Assembly (NCBI GenBank): GCA_021161675.1
Contig: JAGHAF010000104.1
Span: 1 to 43,402, forward strand
DNA from: Planctomycetota bacterium
GTDB taxonomy: Bacteria; Planctomycetota; Brocadiia; SM23-32
DNA: 43,402 bases
Direction: 5' to 3'
The first letter of the stretch is position 1, and the number at the start of each line of letters is the position of its first letter. Below the pieces are notes generated by a model, which did not search any database, had not been told where the DNA came from, and worked only from the letters and a program-made list of their open reading frames with translations. Made by a program: the position numbers and the translations under genes. This document shows positions 1-6,669 of this stretch, one piece after another.

Positions 1-387
1 GGTGAGGGGTGGTGTGGTCAGGAGGAAGCCACCCGGGTTCTTGATCATTGCGCCCAGCATCCTTCCGACTTCATGGTTGAGAAGGGTCAACTCCCTGTGT
101 TCCTCATGCGAGATGTACCCGCAGTCGTGAGCGAAATCGAGAGACGTCCCCGTCTCGCCATTTTCCCCGTCGCAGTCGGTCAGTTTGTTCACAAAGTGGG
201 CCGCGTACCTACGTTTCGCCCATGCTTCGCGGAGATTCATGGCCACAGAGCGTGACGAACGTCTGATTTGCCCCGTCAACGCATATCGCTCCTCGGCGGG
301 AAATCGCTTGCTTATCTCAAACACCATCATTCCCAACCTATAAGCCTTCTGATACACCTTTAGTTCGTTTACATTTCTGACGGGCAT
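1..387 (-). CDS. four-helix-bundle protein (23S rRNA IVP / S23 family), 3' end cut off by window edge
   Basis: An open frame of 129 codons runs from an ATG at 387 off the left edge with no stop. The start has a GAGGAGG ribosome site about ten bases upstream. The product begins MPVRNVNELKVYQKAYRL and carries the family's usual landmarks: a basic first helix, a QIRRSSRSVAMNLREAW-type second helix and a late SLDFAHDCGYIS stretch. Proteins of this family were first seen as ORFs in intervening sequences of 23S rRNA, but many are free-standing chromosomal genes of unknown function. No rRNA is seen here, so this looks like a stand-alone copy. The family is usually about 115-130 residues, so little should be missing. 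Confidence 0.85.
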   Translation of the reverse strand, partial: MPVRNVNELKVYQKAYRLGMMVFEISKRFPAEERYALTGQIRRSSRSVAMNLREAWAKRRYAAHFVNKLTDCDGENGETGTSLDFAHDCGYISHEEHRELTLLNHEVGRMLGAMIKNPGGFLLTTPPLT

Positions 388-411
388 CCGTTGCTGCCTC
401 CTCTATCACAA

Positions 412-723
412 GTGTCAGGGGCCAGGGGGCAGGAGTCAGGGGTTAGGAGGAAGGCTTCCGTCCAGAGCTTTGCCGTGGCCTTGGCGTTGCCTTTGCCGTT
501 GCCGTTGCTGTTGTCGTTGCTGTTGCCGTTGCCTTTCCTGTTGCCTTTGCTGTTGCCTTTGCTGTTGCCTTTGCTGTTGCCGTTGCCTTTGCTGTTGCCT
601 TTGCTGTTGCCTTTGCTGTTGCCGTTGCCTTTGCTGTTGCCTTTGCTGTTGCCGTTGCCTTTGCTGTTGCCTTTGCCGTTGTTGCCGTTCCTGATCCCTG
701 CCTCCTGCCTCCTGATTCCTGCC
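412..723. repeat. composite intergenic repeat: inverted CAGG-rich flanks around a hexamer array
   Basis: This fills the gap between two minus-strand genes. The left flank (about 412-450) is rich in GTCAGGGG and GGCAGGAGTCAGG. The right flank (about 689-723) reads as its imperfect reverse complement, with CCTGATCCCTGCC and CCTGATTCCTGCC. Between them lie a conserved core (GGAAGGCTTCCGTCCAG near 449-465) and the TTGCNN array. The same left flank, core and start of the array recur at 16858-16929. Frames across it stay open only because the hexamer contains no stop, so I call no gene here. Confidence 0.8.
471..690. repeat. degenerate hexanucleotide tandem array, unit TTGCYK
   Basis: About 36 tandem copies of a six-base unit read TTGCCT, TTGCTG or TTGCCG on the plus strand, with a few degenerate units at both ends. 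A higher-order order is visible: TTGCCT-TTGCTG pairs are broken by TTGCCG at intervals. On the minus strand it reads as GGCAAC, AGGCAA and CAGCAA units. It begins about 35 bases after the stop of the squalene-repeat gene. Confidence 0.9.
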
Positions 724-1974
724 TTACCATCCGGCGGATGCCTGCTCTACGGCCAGGCAGGCGTAGGCGGTGGTCAGCTCGGGGATGCTTTCCATCCAGC
801 GGCCGTTCTCGTTGATCCATGAGCCGTCCGCTCGCTGGACGGTCAGCAGCCGGCCGATCAGTTCCCGCCGCCAGTCGTGGGCGGTTTCGTCCGGCTCGAC
901 GATCCGCTCGGCGCCGTAGGCGTTGAGGGCGCGCGCCATCACGAGGTAGTAGTAATAGAGCCCCTGCTGACCGAGGCCGGGGTTTTCCTCCACTGTCCAG
1001 TGCGCGCAGATCCAGCCGTAGGCGGCCTGGACGCGCTGGTCCCCTTTGCGCAGGCGGGCGTAGATCATGCTCTTCAGTCCGGCGTAGGTCATGGCGCCGT
1101 AGCTGCGCAGGCCGCCGTCCGGGGTCTGTCCGGCCTTGCTCTCGCCCGGCCGATAGACGAATCCCCCGTCGTTCGCGGCCCAGGGCTGATCGTTGGTGGC
1201 TTTCAGGTTCTGGCAGCGCCCCAGGAAGGCGGCGGCCCGCTGGTAGGCCAGTTCGGTGCGCGTCCGGGTTCCCTGGCCGGTCCCCGCGGCGGCCCGGTCT
1301 TCCTCCGCCACGTCCTGAAGCGCCCTGATGGCCTCCACGGCGAACTGCGTATTGGACATGTCGGCCCTGAGCATCCCCTCGCCGGAGGGGTCCTTCGCGT
1401 ATCCCCAGCCGCCGTATTGCACGTTGCCGGGCTGGACGCCTTCTCCCGCGTCCGCCTGGGCTCCCAGCAGGAACACCTGGGCCTTGCGGATAAGTTCCTT
1501 ATCCTCAGGCAGGCCGGCTTCCACGAGGGCCATGGCGCAGATGCTGGTGCTGTAGCTGGCGTAGTGTTTATCGTAGATGCCGCCGTCCGGTTGAGCGCAG
1601 TTACGGATGTAGTCCAGGGCCGGCCCGACCACCTCGCTCTTGGGGCCGAACTTCTCCTCGCCGCTGCCCATCATCCCGGTCACCACAAGGGCCGTCATGG
1701 CGGGACTATCCCGCCATGAACCGTTATCTTCCTGCTTCTGGGCCAGGTATTGCAGGGCGCGCCGGACGGCCGCCTTTGCCTCCAGGAGCATGGAGGGGTC
1801 GCGGCTCCGGCCGGCCGGGGCGGCGCCCAAGAGCGCCAGCGCAGATAGGGCGAGGCAGGCAAGGAGCAAAGGCAAAACGCGAATATCCAATATCGAAGCA
1901 TGGCGTGAGCGTTGCTCGAGCATTCGGAGTTGAGCGCCGGGCATGTTCGTTGCCACCTGGTCGTTAATGTTCAT
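724..1974 (-). CDS. prenyltransferase/squalene-oxidase-repeat protein, secreted or membrane-anchored
   Basis: A 416-residue protein with an N-terminal hydrophobic segment (about residues 33-52), then a run of alpha/alpha-toroid repeats like those of squalene cyclases and protein prenyltransferases. Visible QW-like motifs are QEDNGSWRD, QPDGGIYD, NVQYGGWGYAKD, NDGGFVYRP and QRADGSWINENGRW. I do not see the DxDD catalytic motif of squalene-hopene cyclases, so cyclase activity is not supported; a binding or scaffold role outside the cytoplasm is more likely. The start overlaps the end of the YdjY-domain gene by 11 bases, which implies translational coupling and a shared operon. Such pairs are familiar from planctomycete-like genomes (recollection). 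The specific function is unknown. Confidence 0.82.
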   Translation of the reverse strand: MNINDQVATNMPGAQLRMLEQRSRHASILDIRVLPLLLACLALSALALLGAAPAGRSRDPSMLLEAKAAVRRALQYLAQKQEDNGSWRDSPAMTALVVTGMMGSGEEKFGPKSEVVGPALDYIRNCAQPDGGIYDKHYASYSTSICAMALVEAGLPEDKELIRKAQVFLLGAQADAGEGVQPGNVQYGGWGYAKDPSGEGMLRADMSNTQFAVEAIRALQDVAEEDRAAAGTGQGTRTRTELAYQRAAAFLGRCQNLKATNDQPWAANDGGFVYRPGESKAGQTPDGGLRSYGAMTYAGLKSMIYARLRKGDQRVQAAYGWICAHWTVEENPGLGQQGLYYYYLVMARALNAYGAERIVEPDETAHDWRRELIGRLLTVQRADGSWINENGRWMESIPELTTAYACLAVEQASAGW

Positions 1975-2812
1975 CTTTCCGCCCTGATCCTTTATCCTTT
2001 AGTTTCGGTTTCGGCTTCTTGATTATCAGTTCAACGGGCGTGCCAATGGGAGGGCAGAGGCGCTTGTTGACGCAATAGTAGATGTCGTCGTTCACGGTGG
2101 GATGGGCCAGCTCCAGTATTGCGAGCGGGTCGTGGAATGTAGTGATAATGCTGCCCTCGATATCGGCGCCGAAGCGGCCTTCGACGAACTGGCTGCCCAG
2201 GAAGACCCAGTCCGCCTGGCCGAGAGGGGTATCGGCCTGGATGTTGTAGAGGAAGCGTTCCGCCCGGACTTGTCTCATCTTTGGCGCCGGCGCGTTCTCC
2301 TGCTGGCCGGTGTCGGCGGGGGCCCTGGGGGCCGGGCGCCACCGCACGAAGATGTTAACTTTGTCTCCCGGCGGGATGGCCGGCTCTGGGGAGTCATCCG
2401 TCCTTTTGACGGCCGGGTTGCGCCCCGGTTTCAGGTCCAGCAGAAGCAGGGCGAGCTGCAGGTTCTTCGGACGGGGGTCCATCGTGAAAACGCTTTCATG
2501 CGTTTTGCCGCGCGGCAGACAGGCGAGCAGTTCGATGGGGCCGCCCTCGCTCATGTTGACGCGCCCGTGGCAGCGCACGGTCCCGGCCCTGGCATCTATG
2601 AGGATTTCGCCCACCTGGTAGCGATGTGGGGCGACCTTGCGCACGAGCGGCGCGGAGGGGGCCTGGCTGGGCTGCGAAAGGGCGGCCAGCGCGAGTGCGG
2701 GGAGGGCGAGCCCCACGCAGAAGAAGACCGACCGGGCGAGGAGCGCCCGGCCGGCATTCTGTCGCAGCTTCTCGATTGGGGCTACTCCTCTGAGATGGCG
2801 CCCACCGGGCAT
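1964..2812 (-). CDS. YdjY-domain protein, exported
   Basis: A 282-residue protein with a signal-like hydrophobic stretch (about residues 28-44). The YdjY-type domain follows at about 55-280, recognised from RVNMSEGGPIELLACLPRGK, then THESVFTMDPRPKNLQLALL and a late segment on a native 'covered' beta region ending in PVELIIKKPKPK. No enzyme motif is evident. The ATG at 2812 lies inside the ferredoxin gene (31-base overlap); no other usable start lies between it and the signal sequence, although a good AGAGGAG sits just downstream. It is the fourth gene of a leftward operon and is directly coupled to the squalene-repeat gene. The family's function is not established. Confidence 0.8.
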   Translation of the reverse strand: MPGGRHLRGVAPIEKLRQNAGRALLARSVFFCVGLALPALALAALSQPSQAPSAPLVRKVAPHRYQVGEILIDARAGTVRCHGRVNMSEGGPIELLACLPRGKTHESVFTMDPRPKNLQLALLLLDLKPGRNPAVKRTDDSPEPAIPPGDKVNIFVRWRPAPRAPADTGQQENAPAPKMRQVRAERFLYNIQADTPLGQADWVFLGSQFVEGRFGADIEGSIITTFHDPLAILELAHPTVNDDIYYCVNKRLCPPIGTPVELIIKKPKPKLKDKGSGRKDEH

Positions 2813-2952
2813 TCATCCACGCAGGTGAGGCATTCGGTGCACTCGTCCTGGTTGATCACGGCTACGCCCGAGTCCAGCGAAATCGCTTCAACCGGGCAGA
2901 CATCGGCGCAAATCCCGCACGAAGTGCATTCTTCCTCGTTTACGACGACCAT
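2782..2952 (-). CDS. 2[4Fe-4S] ferredoxin
   Basis: A 56-residue protein with two clostridial-type cluster motifs: CTSCGICADVCPVEAI at about residues 9-24 and CTECLTCVDECPVGAI at about 38-53. Both CxxCxxCxxxCP sets are complete, so it should hold two [4Fe-4S] clusters and act as a soluble low-potential electron carrier. I chose the ATG at 2952 because GGGAGGG lies seven bases upstream; an ATG 45 bases earlier would add a non-homologous leader. It sits 71 bases after rnfB on the same strand, so it may donate to or accept from that protein. Confidence 0.93.
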   Translation of the reverse strand: MVVVNEEECTSCGICADVCPVEAISLDSGVAVINQDECTECLTCVDECPVGAISEE

Positions 2953-3023
2953 TTCGACCCTCCCTGTTGAAGAGGCAAGATAACGAGCGATTGACAACGG
3001 TGTCCCGATGTGAGAAATGGTAA

Positions 3024-3932
3024 TCAGCGCCGGCCCTTGGCGTCAAGGGAAGGGGCGGCTAACTGCGTTTCTTCCGAGGCTCCTTGCTGCGAGCCCGCCG
3101 CCCCTGCGGGGACGGGCTGCGCTCGGTCCGCCAGAATGAAGCAATCCAACGGGCAGGCGTCCGCCGCTGCGCTGAAATCGCCCCCCGCCTTGTCATAATC
3201 CAGGACGGGGAGGTTGTTCTCAAACTTGATGGCGTCGTTCGGGTCTTCCCTGGCGCAGAGGCGGCAGGCGATGCACCCCATGGGGCAGAGCTCCTTGACC
3301 GCCTTGCCTCTGAACTGCGACGAGCAGCCCAGGTATATCTTGAAGTGCGCGGGCAGGAGGCTTATCACATTGCGGGGGCAGACATCGACGCAGATCCCGC
3401 AGCCGGTGCACTTCTCGGCGTCTATGACGGGCAGGCGGTCTTCGCTCATTGTGATGGCGCCGAACGGGCATGCCTCGGCGCAGGAGCCGAATCCCAGGCA
3501 GCCGAAGGGACAGGCTTTCGGCCCGCCGGCCATCAGAGCGGCGGCGGTGCAGTTCTGCTCCCCGGCGTACTCGAATCGGTCGGGGCAAAGGCTGCGTCCC
3601 CCCCGGCAATGGACCACGGCCCTGTGTCGGACTGCTTCGCCCGGTTCGACGCCCATGATGTCCGCGAGGGCGGCGGCGGCGTCCGGGCCACCGGGGATGC
3701 ACAGCCCGACGTCCTCTCCTTCCTGCGCGACCGCCTCGGCGTAGCTTCGGCAGCCGGCGTAACCGCACGCCCCGCAGTTGGCGCCGGGGAGCGCGTCGAG
3801 GACTTTCGCCACGCGCGGGTCCTGGTCCGTGCGGAAGGCGCGGGCCGCGAGCATAAGGCCCAGGCCGAACAGGGCGCCCAGCACGGTCATGGAAAGCGCC
3901 GCGACGATAACGATGGAGCCGATAAGGAGCAT
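3024..3932 (-). CDS. rnfB: RnfB-like electron transport subunit (orphan)
   Basis: A 302-residue iron-sulfur protein. It has an N-terminal membrane anchor (residues 1-30), a RnfB-type four-cysteine cluster domain (GANCGACGYAGC at about 50-61 with a further Cys in VGLCIPGG), two ferredoxin-like segments (CPFGCLGFGSCAEACPFGAI and CTGCGICVDVCPRNVI), and a late CPMGCIACRLCARED motif. RnfB takes electrons between ferredoxin and the membrane Rnf (NADH:ferredoxin) complex. Neither rnfA, C, D, E nor G is present here; the partners are a phosphoesterase upstream (31-base gap) and a small ferredoxin downstream. It may serve a complex encoded elsewhere or work as an independent relay with that ferredoxin. 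The C-terminal 30 residues are a low-complexity tail. Confidence 0.88.
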   Translation of the reverse strand: MLLIGSIVIVAALSMTVLGALFGLGLMLAARAFRTDQDPRVAKVLDALPGANCGACGYAGCRSYAEAVAQEGEDVGLCIPGGPDAAAALADIMGVEPGEAVRHRAVVHCRGGRSLCPDRFEYAGEQNCTAAALMAGGPKACPFGCLGFGSCAEACPFGAITMSEDRLPVIDAEKCTGCGICVDVCPRNVISLLPAHFKIYLGCSSQFRGKAVKELCPMGCIACRLCAREDPNDAIKFENNLPVLDYDKAGGDFSAAADACPLDCFILADRAQPVPAGAAGSQQGASEETQLAAPSLDAKGRR

Positions 3933-3962
3933 CGAGAATCACCCGCGAAACACAGGGCGGAA

Positions 3963-4715
3963 TTATCGCCCCAGGCCGAGTCGGTAGCCCAGCATCTGGT
4001 ATTCCTCGCCGAGTCGTTTGACCTTCGCCATGGTGCGTCGGTAATCGTAGTGCACCCGATAAAAGCGGACCAATTCGTCATTCATGGTCACGAAGCAGGC
4101 GCGATTGTCCCCGTCGCGGGGCTGCCCCACCGAGCCGACGTTGAAGACCATCTTACGCTCGTCAAGTTCAATTACAGTGTTGTCGTCGCGCACAGAGGTC
4201 AGAACCATGTCATCCGTCACGCAGCAGGGAACGTGAGAATGGCCGACCACGCAGAGGCGGTCGACCATCGAGAATATCTCCGCGAACTTCTCCGGTTCGT
4301 GGTACACGTCCGAGGGGAGTATGTATTCGCTCAGCTCCGCGCGCGGGGAGGCGTGCACCAGGTAAATTCCGTCCACTTGGGCGCTCAACGGCAGCTGAGA
4401 AAGGAAGTTCCAGCGCTCTTTATCCTCCTCGGTGGACATATCGGTCACGCGCATCCAATCCTTGGTCTTATAGACCATGGCGCTGGCCAGTGTGTTGAAC
4501 CCCACGGGGCTGTTGAGCACCGCCCAGTCGTGGTTTCCCATCAGGGCAAGTGAGCAGTTCTGCCGGACCAGGTTGGTGCATGCGATAGGATCGGGTCCAT
4601 AACCTACTATGTCACCGAGGCACCAGATTTCTTCCACGCCCAGGCGGGCGATTTCCTTCAGAACCGCTTCAAAGGCTTCGAGATTGCCATGGATGTCTGA
4701 GACAAGAGCTTTCAT
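3963..4715 (-). CDS. calcineurin-like metallophosphoesterase
   Basis: A 250-residue cytoplasmic protein with all the metal-binding motifs of the family in order: SDIHGN (about residue 6), LGDIVGYGPDP (about 34), MGNHDWAV (about 59), a central LVHASPR, VVGHSHVP (about 156) and VGSVGQPRDG near the C-terminus. This set is typical of the YfcE/diadenosine-tetraphosphatase-like branch, so it should be a two-metal phosphodiesterase or phosphatase; the substrate cannot be told. It is the first gene of the leftward operon, with a GGAAG ribosome site before the ATG and a promoter candidate about 100 bases upstream. Confidence 0.9.
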   Translation of the reverse strand: MKALVSDIHGNLEAFEAVLKEIARLGVEEIWCLGDIVGYGPDPIACTNLVRQNCSLALMGNHDWAVLNSPVGFNTLASAMVYKTKDWMRVTDMSTEEDKERWNFLSQLPLSAQVDGIYLVHASPRAELSEYILPSDVYHEPEKFAEIFSMVDRLCVVGHSHVPCCVTDDMVLTSVRDDNTVIELDERKMVFNVGSVGQPRDGDNRACFVTMNDELVRFYRVHYDYRRTMAKVKRLGEEYQMLGYRLGLGR

Positions 4716-4810
4716 GCTTCCGCTTCGTCAGTTACAGGATTGAAAGACCGGCTATTCAAGCAGAACCAGCGCGTCAGTTCAAGGTAGGATTCACGTTTCC
4801 ACGTCCCCAA

Positions 4811-4823
4811 GGGATATTATCCC
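4811..4823. promoter_or_regulatory. 13-base palindrome GGGATATTATCCC over a -10 box (possible operator)
   Basis: GGGATA-T-TATCCC is a perfect inverted repeat in the divergent gap between the phosphoesterase operon and the LptF/G-like gene. It overlaps the -10 element proposed for the leftward operon. A repressor site is an inference; no regulator gene lies beside it. Confidence 0.4.
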
Positions 4824-4844
4824 ATGCCCGCGCTTCACATGCAA
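4816..4844 (-). promoter_or_regulatory. sigma70-type promoter for the leftward phosphoesterase-rnfB operon
   Basis: Read on the minus strand, TTGCAT (4839-4844) and GATAAT (4816-4821) are 17 bases apart. The start point would fall near 4808, giving a leader of about 95 bases before the ATG at 4715. The -10 box lies inside a perfect palindrome. Confidence 0.5.
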
Positions 4845-5007
4845 GACGAAAGGCGGAAAACAGAACATGCAGGGCCGAATACCTAACTCCCCATCTTCAA
4901 CGGAGGCTCGCGACATCCCTCGATATTGCCCTTCTCCTTCATCCTCCAGGGCGGGCGCCTTTCATACTTGCCCGCGCTCAGGGTCATGGATTAGAATGGG
5001 CCGCGGG

Positions 5008-6618
5008 ATGAAAAAACTGCAAACATACGTATTGAAGGACTGCTTGAAAGCGCTCGCGCCGGCTTTTGCCGCCCTCGTGCTCATCATGGTGGCGGGTTTC
5101 TGCATGCAACTGATGCACGAAGGGCTGGACGTAGTGCGCCTGAAGAGCCTGATCCCCCCGTTGCTCGGCTACTGCGTGCCCCTGGTGCTGCCGTCCGCGT
5201 TTCTGACCGCTGTGGTGATAACGTTCGGACGCCTGTCTGCGGACAATGAGCTGATCGCCGTGAAGGCCGCGGGGGTCCATCTGTTCAAGGTCATCTGGCC
5301 CGTGTTGGCGCTGGCCGTCGCGCTGACGGGGGTGGCCCTGTACTTCCAGTTCGAGCTTGTCCCACGCGCCCGGGTCTCCATCAAGACGCTCACAAGCAAA
5401 GCGTTCAAACAGATTCTGCTCGATCAGGTGATGTTGAGCGAGCACCGTCAGTTTAATTTCAAGACGGTCTTTATCCAGTATGACGACTATCGGGACGGGA
5501 AGCTGAGGGACCTTTTGCTCTTGAAGATAGGCTCCCGCAGGCCTGAGACGATCATCACCGCCCAGAGCGCGACCGTCCATGCCGATCCCGACCAGGCCAG
5601 CGTGGTCGCCTTTGACATGGAGAACTGCATCTCTCTGCTGGGGGGGTATACCCACGGCGAAGCCGGGACTATGAAATCGCAGGGCGCCACCTGTTTTGTG
5701 AATCTCGCGCCGGAGCCGCCCGGCTTCGGAAGGGATAGGAAACATCTGCCCCCCCTGGAACTGCTCAGATATCTGCGCGAACTCAAGGCCCGCGTGGCGA
5801 AACAGAAGCCCTTCGCCAAGCCCGATAAGGCCCGCAGGGAGCTCGCCGGCAAACTCCAATTGAAGAAATTTGAGATTTCCGACATCAAGAAGGACCTGGA
5901 GATACTGGAGCAAGAATACGACGAGAAGGTGGTGCAAGAACGCGATCAGAAGCGGCAAATCGTCCTGTTCAACCAGCAGCGTATCAAAGAGACTGACCAG
6001 CAACTGGCGGAACTCGAGCCCCAGCTCCTGGAGATTGTGCAGAAGATCAGCAAGGCGCGGGAACCGGGAGAATCAGAGACCGCTTTCGGCGAGCTGGTGG
6101 AGCTGGACAGGCAGCGCAAGACGCTCCAGGGCCAGATCGACGAGCGGAAAACGGAAATCGAAAACTGCCGGCGCAATATCCAGGAAGCAAAACTGAGCAT
6201 TCAGCAAACCGACGGGCCGGAGCGGCAAATCAAACGCAAGATCAGGGTGCTGGGAAAACAAAAGGACAGCCTCCTGAAAGAAAGTCAATACCTCAACGAC
6301 CAATACCAGTTGGCGCAGGATCAGTACGACCTTATTTCCACGCGGCTCCGCATCCATAAGAAGCTTGCGGAAGCCGTCTCGCTTTTCGTCTTCGCCCTTC
6401 TGGGCATTCCGCTGGCCATCATGGTGGGGGGCCGCAACGTGATGGTCGCTTTCGGGACCAGTTTCGCCGTGGTGCTGCTGGTTTTCTATCCGTTCCTGAT
6501 ATATGGTCAGATCGCCGCCAAAGCCGGCCTCGTCCCCCTGGTTCCGGCCATTTGGGCGGGCAATGCGATTGTGTTCTGCATCGGGCTTGCGCTTTTGGTG
6601 AAGGTGCTCACGCGCTGA
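5008..6618 (+). CDS. LptF/LptG-family (YjgP/YjgQ) permease with long coiled-coil insert
   Basis: A 536-residue inner-membrane protein of the LPS export ABC transporter family. The N-terminus MKKLQTYVLKDCLKALAPAF and three membrane segments within residues 1-110 are typical, as are the three final membrane segments (about 455-535, with LFVFALLGIPLAIMVGG). The family is normally about 350-400 residues. The extra length is a charged coiled coil at about residues 265-450 (nucleotides about 5790-6360), placed between the periplasmic beta domain and membrane segment 4. LptF/G pass LPS to the periplasmic bridge with LptB as ATPase; the partner genes are not here. An in-frame ATG at 4996 would add four residues; an ATG at 4867 gives an unlikely leader. 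No clear ribosome site decides between the first two. Confidence 0.87.
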   Translation: MKKLQTYVLKDCLKALAPAFAALVLIMVAGFCMQLMHEGLDVVRLKSLIPPLLGYCVPLVLPSAFLTAVVITFGRLSADNELIAVKAAGVHLFKVIWPVLALAVALTGVALYFQFELVPRARVSIKTLTSKAFKQILLDQVMLSEHRQFNFKTVFIQYDDYRDGKLRDLLLLKIGSRRPETIITAQSATVHADPDQASVVAFDMENCISLLGGYTHGEAGTMKSQGATCFVNLAPEPPGFGRDRKHLPPLELLRYLRELKARVAKQKPFAKPDKARRELAGKLQLKKFEISDIKKDLEILEQEYDEKVVQERDQKRQIVLFNQQRIKETDQQLAELEPQLLEIVQKISKAREPGESETAFGELVELDRQRKTLQGQIDERKTEIENCRRNIQEAKLSIQQTDGPERQIKRKIRVLGKQKDSLLKESQYLNDQYQLAQDQYDLISTRLRIHKKLAEAVSLFVFALLGIPLAIMVGGRNVMVAFGTSFAVVLLVFYPFLIYGQIAAKAGLVPLVPAIWAGNAIVFCIGLALLVKVLTR

Positions 6619-6669
6619 GACAAGGCCGGGGGATATCCGGCTCTCACTGTTCCTCAAGGAAGCAGGGGA

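Noticed and set aside
391..822. Open frames coding Leu/Pro-, Cys/Arg- or Ala/Thr/Lys-rich proteins over the hexamer array
   Set aside because: The six-base unit contains no stop in several frames, so long open frames arise automatically; no ribosome sites or non-repeat protein content.
1882..1896. 15-base match AATATCCAATATCGA at 1882 and 25481
   Set aside because: In 43 kb one such match is near chance expectation, and the first copy lies in a coding region; only a genome-wide count could rescue it.
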